Source: an uncultured Desulfobacteraceae bacterium
Lineage (GTDB): Bacteria > Desulfobacterota > Desulfobacteria > Desulfobacterales > UBA2174
Assembly (NCBI GenBank): GCA_937982505.1
Contig: CALJLV010000132.1
Coordinates: 1-6,851 of the forward strand
Length of the DNA: 6,851 bases
Direction: 5' to 3'
Of this stretch, positions 1 through 6,806 are shown piece after piece (positions within the stretch are counted from its first letter, which is position 1; every line of letters begins with the position of its first letter). Below the pieces are notes generated by a model that was not told where the DNA came from, did no database searches, and worked only from the letters and a program-made list of their open reading frames with translations. A program made the translations under genes and the position numbers.

Positions 1-532
1 CCTGTGCCAGGGCCGCGGCCATCATCAGATTTTCCGTCCCCCCCACCGTTGGCATGTCGAAGGTGATGTCCGCACCGCGCAGCCGATCGCAGGAGGCCTC
101 CACGTACCCGTGGTCCAATTCGATGGCCGCACCCATGCGTGCCAGGGCCTTCAGATGCAGGTTGATGGGGCGCGCCCCGATGGCGCAGCCGCCGGGCAAA
201 GAGACCCGGGCACGTTTGAGACGCGCCAGAATCGGCCCCAGCACCAGAATCGACGCGCGCATCTTGCGCACCAGATCGTAGGGCGCCTCCGGATTGGCAA
301 AGCCTGCCGGATCCACATGGACCCGATGGTCGGCCATCCGCACCCCGGCCCCCAGATGTGCGAGCAGTTCGCAGATGCTGTGGATGTCCTTCAGATCCGG
401 TACGTTGTCGTAAGTGCAGGGGCCGCCGGCCAGCAGCGCCGAAACCAGCACCGGCAAGGCGGCGTTTTTCGATCCGCTGGCCGTTACACGGCCGGCCAGC
501 CGCCGGCCGCCCTGGATGATGATCCTGTCCAT
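1..532 (-). CDS. murA: UDP-N-acetylglucosamine 1-carboxyvinyltransferase MurA, N-terminal 177 codons (runs off the left edge)
   Basis: MurA transfers enolpyruvyl from phosphoenolpyruvate to UDP-GlcNAc, the first committed cytoplasmic step of peptidoglycan synthesis. The protein begins MDRIIIQGGRRLAGRV. It carries the family's SGSKNAALP segment with Lys22 and Asn23, the APYDLVRKMRAS block at about 83-94, and PGGCAIGARP at 113-122. In that block Cys116 corresponds to the catalytic, fosfomycin-reactive Cys115 of E. coli MurA. The start at 532 matches the E. coli N-terminus residue for residue, although the ribosome binding site is weak (GGGA about 8 bases upstream). About 177 of a usual 420 or so residues are present, and the cut is the window edge rather than a mutation. 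It lies behind the qrc terminator, so it is probably a separate transcription unit. Cys at the active site predicts a fosfomycin-sensitive type. Identification is secure. Confidence 0.96.
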   Translation of the reverse strand, partial: MDRIIIQGGRRLAGRVTASGSKNAALPVLVSALLAGGPCTYDNVPDLKDIHSICELLAHLGAGVRMADHRVHVDPAGFANPEAPYDLVRKMRASILVLGPILARLKRARVSLPGGCAIGARPINLHLKALARMGAAIELDHGYVEASCDRLRGADITFDMPTVGGTENLMMAAALAQ

Positions 533-577
533 GGAAGGTTTCCCGTCAAGAAAATCGTAGCCGCCTTTACAGGCATT

Positions 578-619
578 TAAAAGCACTCGCCCGGAACACG
601 CGGGCGCGGACCGGGCGAG
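578..619 (-). terminator. Rho-independent terminator closing the qrc operon
   Basis: Read on the minus strand, a perfect 9-bp stem (CTCGCCCGG pairing with CCGGGCGAG; arms 611-619 and 586-594) encloses a 16-base loop. It is followed by TGCTTTTAAA. The hairpin starts about 30 bases after the stop codon of the 51-residue gene and ends about 45 bases before murA. The T-run is short (four T), so termination may be incomplete and some read-through into murA is possible. Confidence 0.75.
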
Positions 620-647
620 GGACGACAACGGCAAAAAGGCCCAATCG

Positions 648-803
648 CTAGTGGTGGGCCCCCTTGCCCTGGAGCGTATCCACCACGGCCTTGATGAGGC
701 AGTAGGTCATGCCGATACCGAGAATGGTCATCGCGTACCACAGGCCGCCCATGAAAACCATGTGCGACATGTCCCAAATCCATTCGAAATTAAAGGGAAA
801 CAT
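648..803 (-). CDS. Small single-helix membrane protein (51 aa) at the end of the qrc operon; function unknown
   Basis: I do not recognise a named family. The 51-residue product begins MFPFNFEWIWDMSHMVFMGG. It has one hydrophobic segment at about residues 17-40 (rich in Leu, Met, Ile, Gly and Tyr) and a short polar tail ending GKGAHH. A very strong ribosome binding site (GGAGGAGG) lies 5 bases before the ATG, and the gene starts 24 bases after the qrcD stop and before the operon terminator, so it is clearly placed to be translated with Qrc. The aromatic-rich N-terminus (Phe, Trp) resembles an amphipathic membrane-surface segment. By analogy with small subunits of other respiratory complexes it may be an accessory or assembly subunit of Qrc; that is inference from position and topology only. 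It is short enough to be missed by automatic gene callers. Confidence 0.8.
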   Translation of the reverse strand: MFPFNFEWIWDMSHMVFMGGLWYAMTILGIGMTYCLIKAVVDTLQGKGAHH

Positions 804-827
804 CGATCCCTCCTCCGTGTTGGCGAG

Positions 828-2123
828 TTAGGCCCGGGCCACAGCCGCCTGGACCGGCAGTTCTTCGTCAACGACCGCCTCGGCTTGGGCCGGCGCGGCG
901 TTCAACTCCATTTCGTTGGGAAATACCGGCAGATAGCGGTAGCTGAGGCTCACCAGGATCACCCCGTAGGCCACCGGCAGGATCGTGGTGGCCACTTCCT
1001 GCCAGCTCGGGTAGTACAGGGCCCAGGTATCAAAGGGCATTACCGGCACAGCCATGACCTGCAGCACCATGACCCAGCGGTTGACCGACACCCCGATGAC
1101 GCCCAGCAGAACGGCCAGAAAGAGCAACCCGGGGCTGCGCCGCCCTTTCTCACTGACCAGGATCAGCGCCGGGATGAACCCGCCGACGACAATCTCCACG
1201 AAAAGCCAGCCGAAGTTATAGAACCAGTTGTCGTAGAAGAAACCGGCACCGTAGCCTGCCGCCGGCGCCGTCACCGTCAGCCAGTAGAGGGTATCGATGG
1301 TCTTGGCGATGATGTAGGTGAGCATCATCCAGCCCGAAATCTTGGCCAGAAGCCAGACGGTGCTGTCCTTGACCAGTTTCTTGGCGGTGATCTTCTCGGT
1401 AATCTTGAGCAGAAAGATGGTAAAGCAGGGTCCGAAGGCCGCCGCCGACCAGGTGAAGAGAAAAAAGGTCCAGGGCCAGATGAAGATCCCCTCGCGAAAG
1501 GCGAAGGGCCGGCCGAAGAGCACGCCGGCTACCCCCCCCAGGGAGCCCTGGTGGAAAAAGGAGAGAAAGGCGCCGGTGGCGGCGAAGACTGCCATCACCT
1601 CGTGCATGTTGTGGGCCAGGTTGTGAAAGAAGGGCACCCGGTCGATCTGGCGGTTTTCCAGGATCAGTGGGATGTACTCGATGGTCAGGACTCCGAAATA
1701 GCACGACAGGCAGAAGGCCACCTCGGTGAGCATCGAATGGACGTTGGCATGCCAGAAGATGAACCATCCGCGAAGCGGCTGGCCGATGTCGATGGCCAGG
1801 ATCAGCAGGGCCGAACTGTAGCAGATGAACCCGATGAGCACGGCAAAGTTGATAATGTTCTTCAACTCGTCCTTGCCCACGATGTAGCGCAGAAAACCGG
1901 TGAAAAAGGCCCCGCCGCCCAAGGCGATGACCGCCAGGTCGGCCCAGATCCACAGGGCGAATCCGTAGTAGTCGTTCATGTTGGTCTGGTTGAGGCCCTT
2001 GAGCCAGCACAGCAGCATGGCGTAGACCCCCCAGAGCAACACGATCCCCACCGCACCGATCCACAGGGCGAATTGCCATGTCGGGCAGCGCTTGACGCCT
2101 TTGGGAAACAAAGCAGAATCCAT
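828..2123 (-). CDS. qrcD: Qrc menaquinone reductase, integral membrane subunit QrcD (NrfD/PsrC family)
   Basis: QrcD is the membrane anchor and menaquinone-reducing subunit of the Qrc complex, related to NrfD, PsrC and the ActC/ActF subunits of alternative complex III. The 431-residue protein shows ten hydrophobic segments at roughly 17-41, 56-82, 90-112, 129-155, 173-203, 217-239, 257-282, 303-323, 332-357 and 376-398. This matches the ten-helix architecture of the long NrfD branch. Several polar or charged residues lie in or near helices (for example Asp62, Asp112, Glu134, His171, His174, Glu175, Asp277) and could serve quinone binding or proton transfer; this is inferred, not tested. The last 30 or so residues form an Ala/Glu-rich soluble tail. 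The ATG at 2123 has AGGAG 10 bases upstream. The gene follows qrcC by 59 bases. The family call is firm, and QrcD specifically follows from gene order. Confidence 0.95.
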   Translation of the reverse strand: MDSALFPKGVKRCPTWQFALWIGAVGIVLLWGVYAMLLCWLKGLNQTNMNDYYGFALWIWADLAVIALGGGAFFTGFLRYIVGKDELKNIINFAVLIGFICYSSALLILAIDIGQPLRGWFIFWHANVHSMLTEVAFCLSCYFGVLTIEYIPLILENRQIDRVPFFHNLAHNMHEVMAVFAATGAFLSFFHQGSLGGVAGVLFGRPFAFREGIFIWPWTFFLFTWSAAAFGPCFTIFLLKITEKITAKKLVKDSTVWLLAKISGWMMLTYIIAKTIDTLYWLTVTAPAAGYGAGFFYDNWFYNFGWLFVEIVVGGFIPALILVSEKGRRSPGLLFLAVLLGVIGVSVNRWVMVLQVMAVPVMPFDTWALYYPSWQEVATTILPVAYGVILVSLSYRYLPVFPNEMELNAAPAQAEAVVDEELPVQAAVARA

Positions 2124-2182
2124 TTTATCTCGACTCCTGAAAGGTTGGGTTGGTCATCACGGTTCCTGCCCGCCTTCAAGGA

Positions 2183-2986
2183 CTAGTGGCCGGCGGCCTG
2201 GGGGCCGAAGTTGTACTGGTCGCACATCTTGCGCACCCACTCGCGCTCGGTCAGATAATAGACTTTGGGGTTGGTTCCCAGCTGTTCCAGCAGACGAAAG
2301 GCTATTTTGGAATGCCCGGTGAAATGGTGATGGGCGTCGGGCTGGACGATGCGGGCGACCTGGTGGTCGGGGTTGTTGAGATCTCCGAAGACGATGGCTC
2401 CGGCCGGACAAGCCTGTGTACAGGCGGTCTGATACTCCTCCTCGGCCACCTCATCGCGCTCTTCGTAGATCGCCTTTTCCCGGGCCAGCTGATAGCGGTG
2501 GTAGCAGAAGGAGCATTTTTCCACCACGCCGCGCATGCGCGGTGACACATTGGGGCTGAGATACTTCTCCATGCCGTCGGGCCAGACCGGATCCCACCAG
2601 TTGAAGTAGCGCGCGTGGTAAGGGCAGGCGGCCATGCAGTACCGGCACCCGAAGCAGCGGGTGTAGATCTGGCTCACGACCCCGGTTTCGCTGCTGTAGT
2701 CGGTGGCCGTGGCCGGGCAGACCGAAACGCAGGGGCTGTGACCGGCATGCCCCTCGCAGTGCATGCAGGGCCTCGGCAGGAAGCAGGCATCGGCCTCCGG
2801 GTAGGGTTTCCCGTTGGTCAGCTTGTAGACCCGCATCCAGGTAATGCTGTCGCGCTTGTTGGTCTCGTCGACCTTGAACGGGACGTTGTTCTCGGCCATG
2901 CAGGCCACCATGCAGGCGCCGCAGCCGGTGCATTTGTCCAGGTCGATGACCATGCCGAACTTGTGCTGTCGAGCGTTCATTTCCAT
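2183..2986 (-). CDS. qrcC: Qrc menaquinone reductase, iron-sulfur subunit QrcC
   Basis: QrcC is the periplasmic electron-transfer subunit linking QrcA/QrcB to the quinone site in QrcD. The 267-residue protein belongs to the ferredoxin-like subunits of molybdopterin oxidoreductases (PsrB/DmsB/HybA type). Sixteen cysteines form four sets: 19, 22, 25, 29; 74, 77, 86, 90; 111, 114, 117, 121; and 158, 161, 189, 193. That is enough for four cubane-type clusters. Desulfovibrio Qrc is reported to hold one 3Fe-4S cluster among its 4Fe-4S clusters, but here every set has four cysteines. Cys68 is additional. There is no signal peptide, so export probably happens by riding with the Tat-targeted QrcB. The ATG at 2986 has GAGG 5 bases upstream, a better spacing than the ATG two codons later. 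The gene starts 18 bases after the qrcB stop. Confidence 0.95.
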   Translation of the reverse strand: MEMNARQHKFGMVIDLDKCTGCGACMVACMAENNVPFKVDETNKRDSITWMRVYKLTNGKPYPEADACFLPRPCMHCEGHAGHSPCVSVCPATATDYSSETGVVSQIYTRCFGCRYCMAACPYHARYFNWWDPVWPDGMEKYLSPNVSPRMRGVVEKCSFCYHRYQLAREKAIYEERDEVAEEEYQTACTQACPAGAIVFGDLNNPDHQVARIVQPDAHHHFTGHSKIAFRLLEQLGTNPKVYYLTEREWVRKMCDQYNFGPQAAGH

Positions 2987-3004
2987 CGAAACCTCGTCGT
3001 CTCC

Positions 3005-5206
3005 TTAGGCTTTGGCAAGCTTTGCCTGGATGCCCCAGGCCGCGTCCAGTCCAGAGGCCGGATCATCCACCGGACCGAGCAGGGCATTCACGTTGACGCC
3101 CTTGTGGGCCAGATACGGGTCGAAGGCGGTATGTCCCAGGCCTCGGGGCATGGCCACCAGGCCGGGGCGCACCTCCTGGGTCAGATGGATCCGCACCCGG
3201 GCCTTTCCCCTCGGGGTGCTCAATTCGGCGTAGAGCCCCTCGCGCAATCCGAGACTGTCGGCGGTCTGCGGATTGACCTGCACGAACATGTCGTTCCCTT
3301 TGAGAATCTCGTCTCCGACGGTCTTGGTCATGAACGGCGTGTTGGCCGCCGTGCCGCCGGCAATGCGCATCGAATCGTAGGGGACCAGGACCAGGGGGAA
3401 AGCCCCCTTGTCGCCTTCTAGCGGCGCCGGCCGATAGGTGCCGGCGAACTCGAACTTGCCCGAAGCCGTGCCGAAGGCGCTGGACCAATGCGGCAGGGAA
3501 ACCGGCCGAGCCACATATCCGTTCGCCACCAGGGCGTCCCAGTCGTCGCCGAGGGTCTCCTCCAGACAGGCCTCGAAACTTTCCCAGGGAAAGGCGTCGG
3601 CCACCGGGGTTCCCAGGCCTTGGGACAGGGCCAGGATCACGTCGCCCGCGTGGCGCGTGCGGCGCTGGGGCGCCACCACCGGCTGGGTCAGGCCGATGAG
3701 GGCCTGATTCAGGCCGGCGGGGCCGGCCACGTCTTCGAAGCGCTCCAGGTAGAGATGGTTGGGCAGGATCAGGTCGGCGTAGGCGCTGGTTTCGTCCTGG
3801 AGGCTGGAAAAACTGACAATGAAGGGGATCTTGTCCAGGGCCTTCTTGACGGTGGCGGTGTCCGGCTGGGTGTAGAGGGGATTGGCCTCGAAGACCAGCA
3901 GGGCTTCCACCGGGTCGGTCTTTCCTTCGGCTACGGCGGTAAAAAAACGGTGGGCCAGGCTGCGGGCGTCGGCATGGGGCTCCAGCCCCGCCCCGTCGAG
4001 GCGCGCGGTCTGCAGCCCGTTGGCCGCCGTGGCGTCCATTTCGGCCTCGGGCCACTGGATGTAGTCGATTTCGGGCAGGGCCCAGACGCCGCCCTGGCGG
4101 TTGACGGCCCCTACCAGGGCATTGAGACTGTGGACGGCCATGGCCTCGTCGATCGATCCGGGGGTCGTTCCCCGGCCCCGGCCCCAGAGCGCCACACCGG
4201 CCCGGGCCTTGGCGAATTGGCGGGCCAGGTCGACGATGACGTCCTTTTGGATCCCAGTGATCTGGGCCACCTGGTCCGGAGCGAAGCCGTCCAGCACCAT
4301 CTGGCGCCACGGCTCGAAACCGGCGCTGTAAAAGGCGGTAAAATTGTAATCGTACAGTCCTTCGCTGAGGATCACATGGGCCAGTCCGAGGGCCAGGGCC
4401 GCCTCGGTCCCCGGGGCGACGGCCAGCCAGCGGTCTGCTGCGGCCGCCGTATTGGACAGGCACGGCTCGACCTGCACCAGGGGTACCTTGCGCTCCTTCC
4501 AGAGGCTTCGGGCGCGGATCATGCGCACCGGCGATCCCCATCCGTCGATGATCCCGCTGCCGAAGCTCAAGACAAAGTCGGCATTCTCCAGATCGTAGCC
4601 CGCCATGGCCTGCTGGCCGTGCATACGGTACAGGGCCATCTCGCAGGCGTCGGCCGCCGAGGCGGGCCGCATGAGGTTCGGCGAGCCATAGACCGTCATG
4701 AAGCGCTCCACCAGGGCGGAAAAAGTCCCCCGGCCGGACCCGCTGATGGCCGCCACCGCCTGGGGGCGACCGTCGCCGCGCAGAGCCGCCAGCTTCTGAG
4801 CCACCTCGCCGATGGCGTCGTCCCAGGAAATGGGCGTCCAGCGCCCGGCGCCGCGCCCGGCGGTTCGTTTCAGGGGGCCGTCGACGCGGCTCGGACCATA
4901 GAGCAGCTGCAACCCGGACAGCCCCAGGGGGCAGATCCCACCGTCATTGACCGGATGGCCCGGGGTACCCTCGATCTTGACGGCGCGCTTGTCCACCAGA
5001 CGCACCTGGATGCCGCAGCCTCCGGGACACAGGGTGCAGGTGGTGCTGACGTAGCTGTAGGCGCCGTCGGGGGGTACCGGGGTCCAGGGCCACATCTGGG
5101 TCCAGATCGAAAGATCGTCCGTCAGCTTCCAGGGCAGGGGTGTCAGCGCCGTTCCGGCGGCCCCGCCGATCACAAAGGATAAAAAGCTTCTGCGGTCCAA
5201 TTTCAT
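3005..5206 (-). CDS. qrcB: Qrc menaquinone reductase, molybdopterin oxidoreductase-like subunit QrcB
   Basis: This 733-residue protein belongs to the molybdopterin oxidoreductase (CISM) family. The N-terminus MKLDRRSFLSFVIGGAAG is a Tat signal, with the twin arginine at 5-6 and a short hydrophobic stretch after it, so the protein is exported folded to the periplasm. A 4Fe-4S site follows at Cys57, Cys60, Cys64 and Cys92. Later family landmarks include FGSGIIDGWGSP, the APGTEAALALGLAH block, and ILPNHLYLERFED in the C-terminal half. Desulfovibrio QrcB is reported to contain no molybdenum and to act structurally or in electron transfer rather than as a catalyst. Here the region where family members carry the metal ligand reads PASAADACEMA, with Cys188 as the only candidate. 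AAGGGG lies 8 bases before the ATG. The gene sits 41 bases after qrcA and 18 bases before qrcC. Confidence 0.94.
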   Translation of the reverse strand: MKLDRRSFLSFVIGGAAGTALTPLPWKLTDDLSIWTQMWPWTPVPPDGAYSYVSTTCTLCPGGCGIQVRLVDKRAVKIEGTPGHPVNDGGICPLGLSGLQLLYGPSRVDGPLKRTAGRGAGRWTPISWDDAIGEVAQKLAALRGDGRPQAVAAISGSGRGTFSALVERFMTVYGSPNLMRPASAADACEMALYRMHGQQAMAGYDLENADFVLSFGSGIIDGWGSPVRMIRARSLWKERKVPLVQVEPCLSNTAAAADRWLAVAPGTEAALALGLAHVILSEGLYDYNFTAFYSAGFEPWRQMVLDGFAPDQVAQITGIQKDVIVDLARQFAKARAGVALWGRGRGTTPGSIDEAMAVHSLNALVGAVNRQGGVWALPEIDYIQWPEAEMDATAANGLQTARLDGAGLEPHADARSLAHRFFTAVAEGKTDPVEALLVFEANPLYTQPDTATVKKALDKIPFIVSFSSLQDETSAYADLILPNHLYLERFEDVAGPAGLNQALIGLTQPVVAPQRRTRHAGDVILALSQGLGTPVADAFPWESFEACLEETLGDDWDALVANGYVARPVSLPHWSSAFGTASGKFEFAGTYRPAPLEGDKGAFPLVLVPYDSMRIAGGTAANTPFMTKTVGDEILKGNDMFVQVNPQTADSLGLREGLYAELSTPRGKARVRIHLTQEVRPGLVAMPRGLGHTAFDPYLAHKGVNVNALLGPVDDPASGLDAAWGIQAKLAKA

Positions 5207-5247
5207 CGATATTACCCCTTCGCGTTAGACATCCTGGCGTGGCGCGG

Positions 5248-6003
5248 TTACTTGTGACAGACGAAGCAGGCATCACGCTGGGTCTGTACACTCGATCCAA
5301 CGGCGGCCTGGCGGTCCAGCGGATAGATCATCGGAGCGATCTCCTGGCGGAAGTGGCGCGTCACCGGATCCATCATTTCGGCCTGGCGGGCGGCTTCCAC
5401 CGCCTGCTCGTGGCACTGGGCGCAGTCGTCCATCTTCATGCGGTCATAGGTGTGGGTCTTGAAACCGGCGATGCTCTGTCCCCAGATGTCCCGGCTGTAG
5501 CCGGTAATCCGGTTTTCCTGATAGGGCTTGAGGCTGGTGGAGGTGCCGATGTCCCCGTGGCAGGTGGCGCAGTCCATCTTGGCCTTGATCACGTGGGCCG
5601 CGTGGGAGAAAAAGACGCAGTCCGGCTGGCGCGAGTAGACCCGCCAGGGGACTTCGCGCTCCGGGTGAACGTATTGCTGGACAAAGACGGCCTCGTCTTG
5701 GCTTTCACCGAGCACGTCGGCGTGGCAGTCCGTGCACTGGGCCAGGCTGGGCACGCCGGAAAAGGTGCCGTCCTGCCGAAAGAAGTGGCAACTTTCACAG
5801 TCGCCCACTTCCTCATTGTGCAGGGCGTGATTGAAGTCGAAGGGCTGGGATTTGGTCGAGTAGAGCAGCTGGGGAAAGACGACCCATCCGAGAACCATGC
5901 TGGCCGCAAACCCGAGGATGAAGAACAGGAGGATCGTTCCACCGCCCTTCTTGCCGGCGGCGGCGTCGGAAACCGCGTGCGCTTTGTCGTCTTTGATGCT
6001 CAT
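5248..6003 (-). CDS. qrcA: Qrc menaquinone reductase, multihaem cytochrome c subunit QrcA
   Basis: QrcA is the electron entry subunit: it takes electrons from type I cytochrome c3, which is reduced by periplasmic hydrogenases and formate dehydrogenases. The 251-residue protein has a cytoplasmic N-terminus, one membrane anchor at about 23-43 (TILLFFILGFAASMVLGWVV), and a periplasmic domain with five CXXCH haem sites: 69-73, 90-94, 145-149, 194-198 and 246-250. Extra histidines (59, 62, 113, 134, 137, 184, 217) could be distal ligands. Desulfovibrio QrcA is reported to hold six haems; here the sixth position may be Cys129-x4-His134, which is not a standard motif. I chose the ATG at 6003 because GGAG lies 5 bases upstream and the anchor then sits near the N-terminus. 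An in-frame extension further upstream has Arg/Pro-rich, unprotein-like composition. It opens the qrc operon. Confidence 0.94.
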   Translation of the reverse strand: MSIKDDKAHAVSDAAAGKKGGGTILLFFILGFAASMVLGWVVFPQLLYSTKSQPFDFNHALHNEEVGDCESCHFFRQDGTFSGVPSLAQCTDCHADVLGESQDEAVFVQQYVHPEREVPWRVYSRQPDCVFFSHAAHVIKAKMDCATCHGDIGTSTSLKPYQENRITGYSRDIWGQSIAGFKTHTYDRMKMDDCAQCHEQAVEAARQAEMMDPVTRHFRQEIAPMIYPLDRQAAVGSSVQTQRDACFVCHK

Positions 6004-6095
6004 GGAAACTCCGTCATCGGTGTGGGGGCCGCTGCCAGTGGGGCGGAATCGGCCGCTAAGATGGACATCACCCCGGAAGCCGGGCGGTTGCTGGG

Positions 6096-6180
6096 CGGGC
6101 ACGCCCCGTGCCCGGGGCCGGCGGGAGGTTGCGGCACCGGCAGGGCGCCGTCGGAGGGAAACGCCGGGCGGCACGCCGCC
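6096..6180 (-). promoter_or_regulatory. Cluster of three hairpins in the qrcA leader
   Basis: Three stems lie in a row on the leader RNA. At 6167-6180 a GGCGG/CCGCC stem has a 4-base loop. At 6133-6149 GGCGCC pairs with GGTGCC (one G-U) around a 5-base loop. At 6096-6114 there is a perfect 8-bp stem, CGGGCACG with CGTGCCCG, around a GGG loop. None is followed by a T-run, so they are not standard terminators. I match them to no known riboswitch. In sequence this GC-rich some pairing is expected by chance; the 8-bp stem is the strongest. Confidence 0.35.
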
Positions 6181-6347
6181 GTGCGCCGATATGCGGCCCA
6201 GCGATGCGTCGCGCCGTCTGTCATGCCTGCCATCGCACGTTCAATTGTCGAGATCCTGTCAGGTCGCTCACGGGGCTTCCACCGACCCGGCGTAAGGCGG
6301 GGCACCGGCTCTTCGCAAGGCGGAAACCGCTTAAAAGAAACAGCGCT

Positions 6348-6376
6348 GATGTATCCTGTGCGCCAGGCTTTGTCAA
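6348..6376 (-). promoter_or_regulatory. Candidate sigma-70 promoter for qrcABCD
   Basis: On the minus strand a perfect TTGACA (-35, at 6371-6376) is followed after exactly 17 bases by TACATC (-10, at 6348-6353; three of six consensus bases). Transcription would start near 6341, leaving an untranslated leader of about 335-340 bases before qrcA. The -35 is the best such hexamer I found in the intergenic region; the -10 is weak. No start-site data are available here. Confidence 0.4.
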
Positions 6377-6486
6377 GCGGAAATGCCCGCCGGCCATGAC
6401 AATTTGGGCTATATTCCAAGCACCTACAATCCCGTTGGCAAGAGTCGGAACCCGGTTTAGCGCACCACCGGCACACCCGCCGCAAA

Positions 6487-6806
6487 CTACTGGCCCATGG
6501 CGCCGTAGCTGTGCAGTCCGGGCAGGAGGTTGACGCCGAAATAGGTAAAAAGCACGGCCATGAACCCCAGGATCGACAGGTAGGCGATCCGGCGGCCCTG
6601 CCAGCCGCGCATCAGCCGGGCGTGCAACAAGGTGGCATAGACGAACCAGGTGATCAGGGACCAGGTCTCCTTGGGATCCCAGCCCCAGTAACGGCCCCAG
6701 GCCGAATTGGCCCAGACTGCCCCGGTGATAATCCCCGCCGAGAGGAAGACGAACCCGAACATCACCGTCTGATGGGTCATCAAATCGATGAGCGAAGGGC
6801 TGGGAA
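6487..6806 (-). CDS. ccsA: CcsA/ResC-type cytochrome c assembly protein, C-terminal 105 residues (5' end missing)
   Basis: In the system II cytochrome c maturation pathway, the WWD-domain protein (CcsA in Kranz naming; often labelled CcsB in databases) handles haem with its partner and attaches it to apocytochromes on the outer face of the membrane. The genuine part starts at PSPSLIDLMTHQ. It contains the tryptophan-rich WWD signature WGRYWGWDPKETWSLITW and ends GVNLLPGLHSYGAMGQ. Three histidines, in LMTHQ, LLHAR and LHSYG, match the conserved pattern flanking the WWD region. Three hydrophobic segments are visible. The 5' part is missing because the contig ends here: everything upstream of about 6806 is sequencing adapter, and the apparent TTG start at 6849 is false. 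The gene is on the same strand as qrc, and haem attachment to QrcA needs this type of machinery. Confidence 0.92.

Larger units (their letters stand above)
6004..6486 (-). other. 483-bp intergenic region: qrc promoter and GC-rich structured leader, no supported gene
   Basis: This lies between the ccs stop and the qrcA start. The ccs-proximal third is less GC-rich and holds the likely promoter. The qrcA-proximal part is very GC-rich and contains three adjacent hairpins at 6096-6180. A minus-strand frame stays open across it, but its composition is evenly GC-rich at all three codon positions and it encodes a Pro/Ala/Arg-rich string without a usable ribosome binding site, so I do not call a gene. 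I see no clear terminator with a T-run behind ccs, so some read-through from ccs into qrc is possible. Confidence 0.6.

Noticed and set aside
651..2186. Long plus-strand frame opposite qrcD
   Set aside because: It is an antisense shadow of a GC-rich gene: the product is rich in His, Gly, Asp and Gln with no domain, while the minus strand encodes a clear ten-helix NrfD protein.
3063..4541. Second long minus-strand frame inside qrcB
   Set aside because: It is Arg/Pro/Gly-rich out-of-frame translation within the intact qrcB gene and has no start signal.
3488..5182. Long plus-strand frame opposite qrcB
   Set aside because: It has no recognisable motif and a shadow-like Gly/His/Gln composition. 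The minus strand has a Tat signal, an Fe-S motif and full family landmarks.
6004..6174. N-terminal extension of QrcA upstream of the ATG at 6003
   Set aside because: The added 57 residues are Arg/Pro/Gly-rich and unlike a signal or anchor. The ATG at 6003 has GGAG at ideal spacing and places the membrane anchor near the N-terminus.
6319..6334. Small inverted repeat (GCGG-TTT-CCGC) as a terminator for ccs
   Set aside because: The stem is short and bulged, and no T-run follows it in the direction of ccs transcription. It also lies downstream of the candidate qrc -10, more than 150 bases from the ccs stop.
6000..6485. Open minus-strand frame ahead of qrcA whose TGA overlaps the qrcA start as ATGA
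   Set aside because: The ATGA overlap looks like translational coupling, but the frame's GC is about equally high at all three codon positions (roughly 70-80%), the product is Pro/Ala/Arg-rich without recognisable domains, and its ATGs lack ribosome binding sites. It is most likely chance openness in GC-rich DNA.
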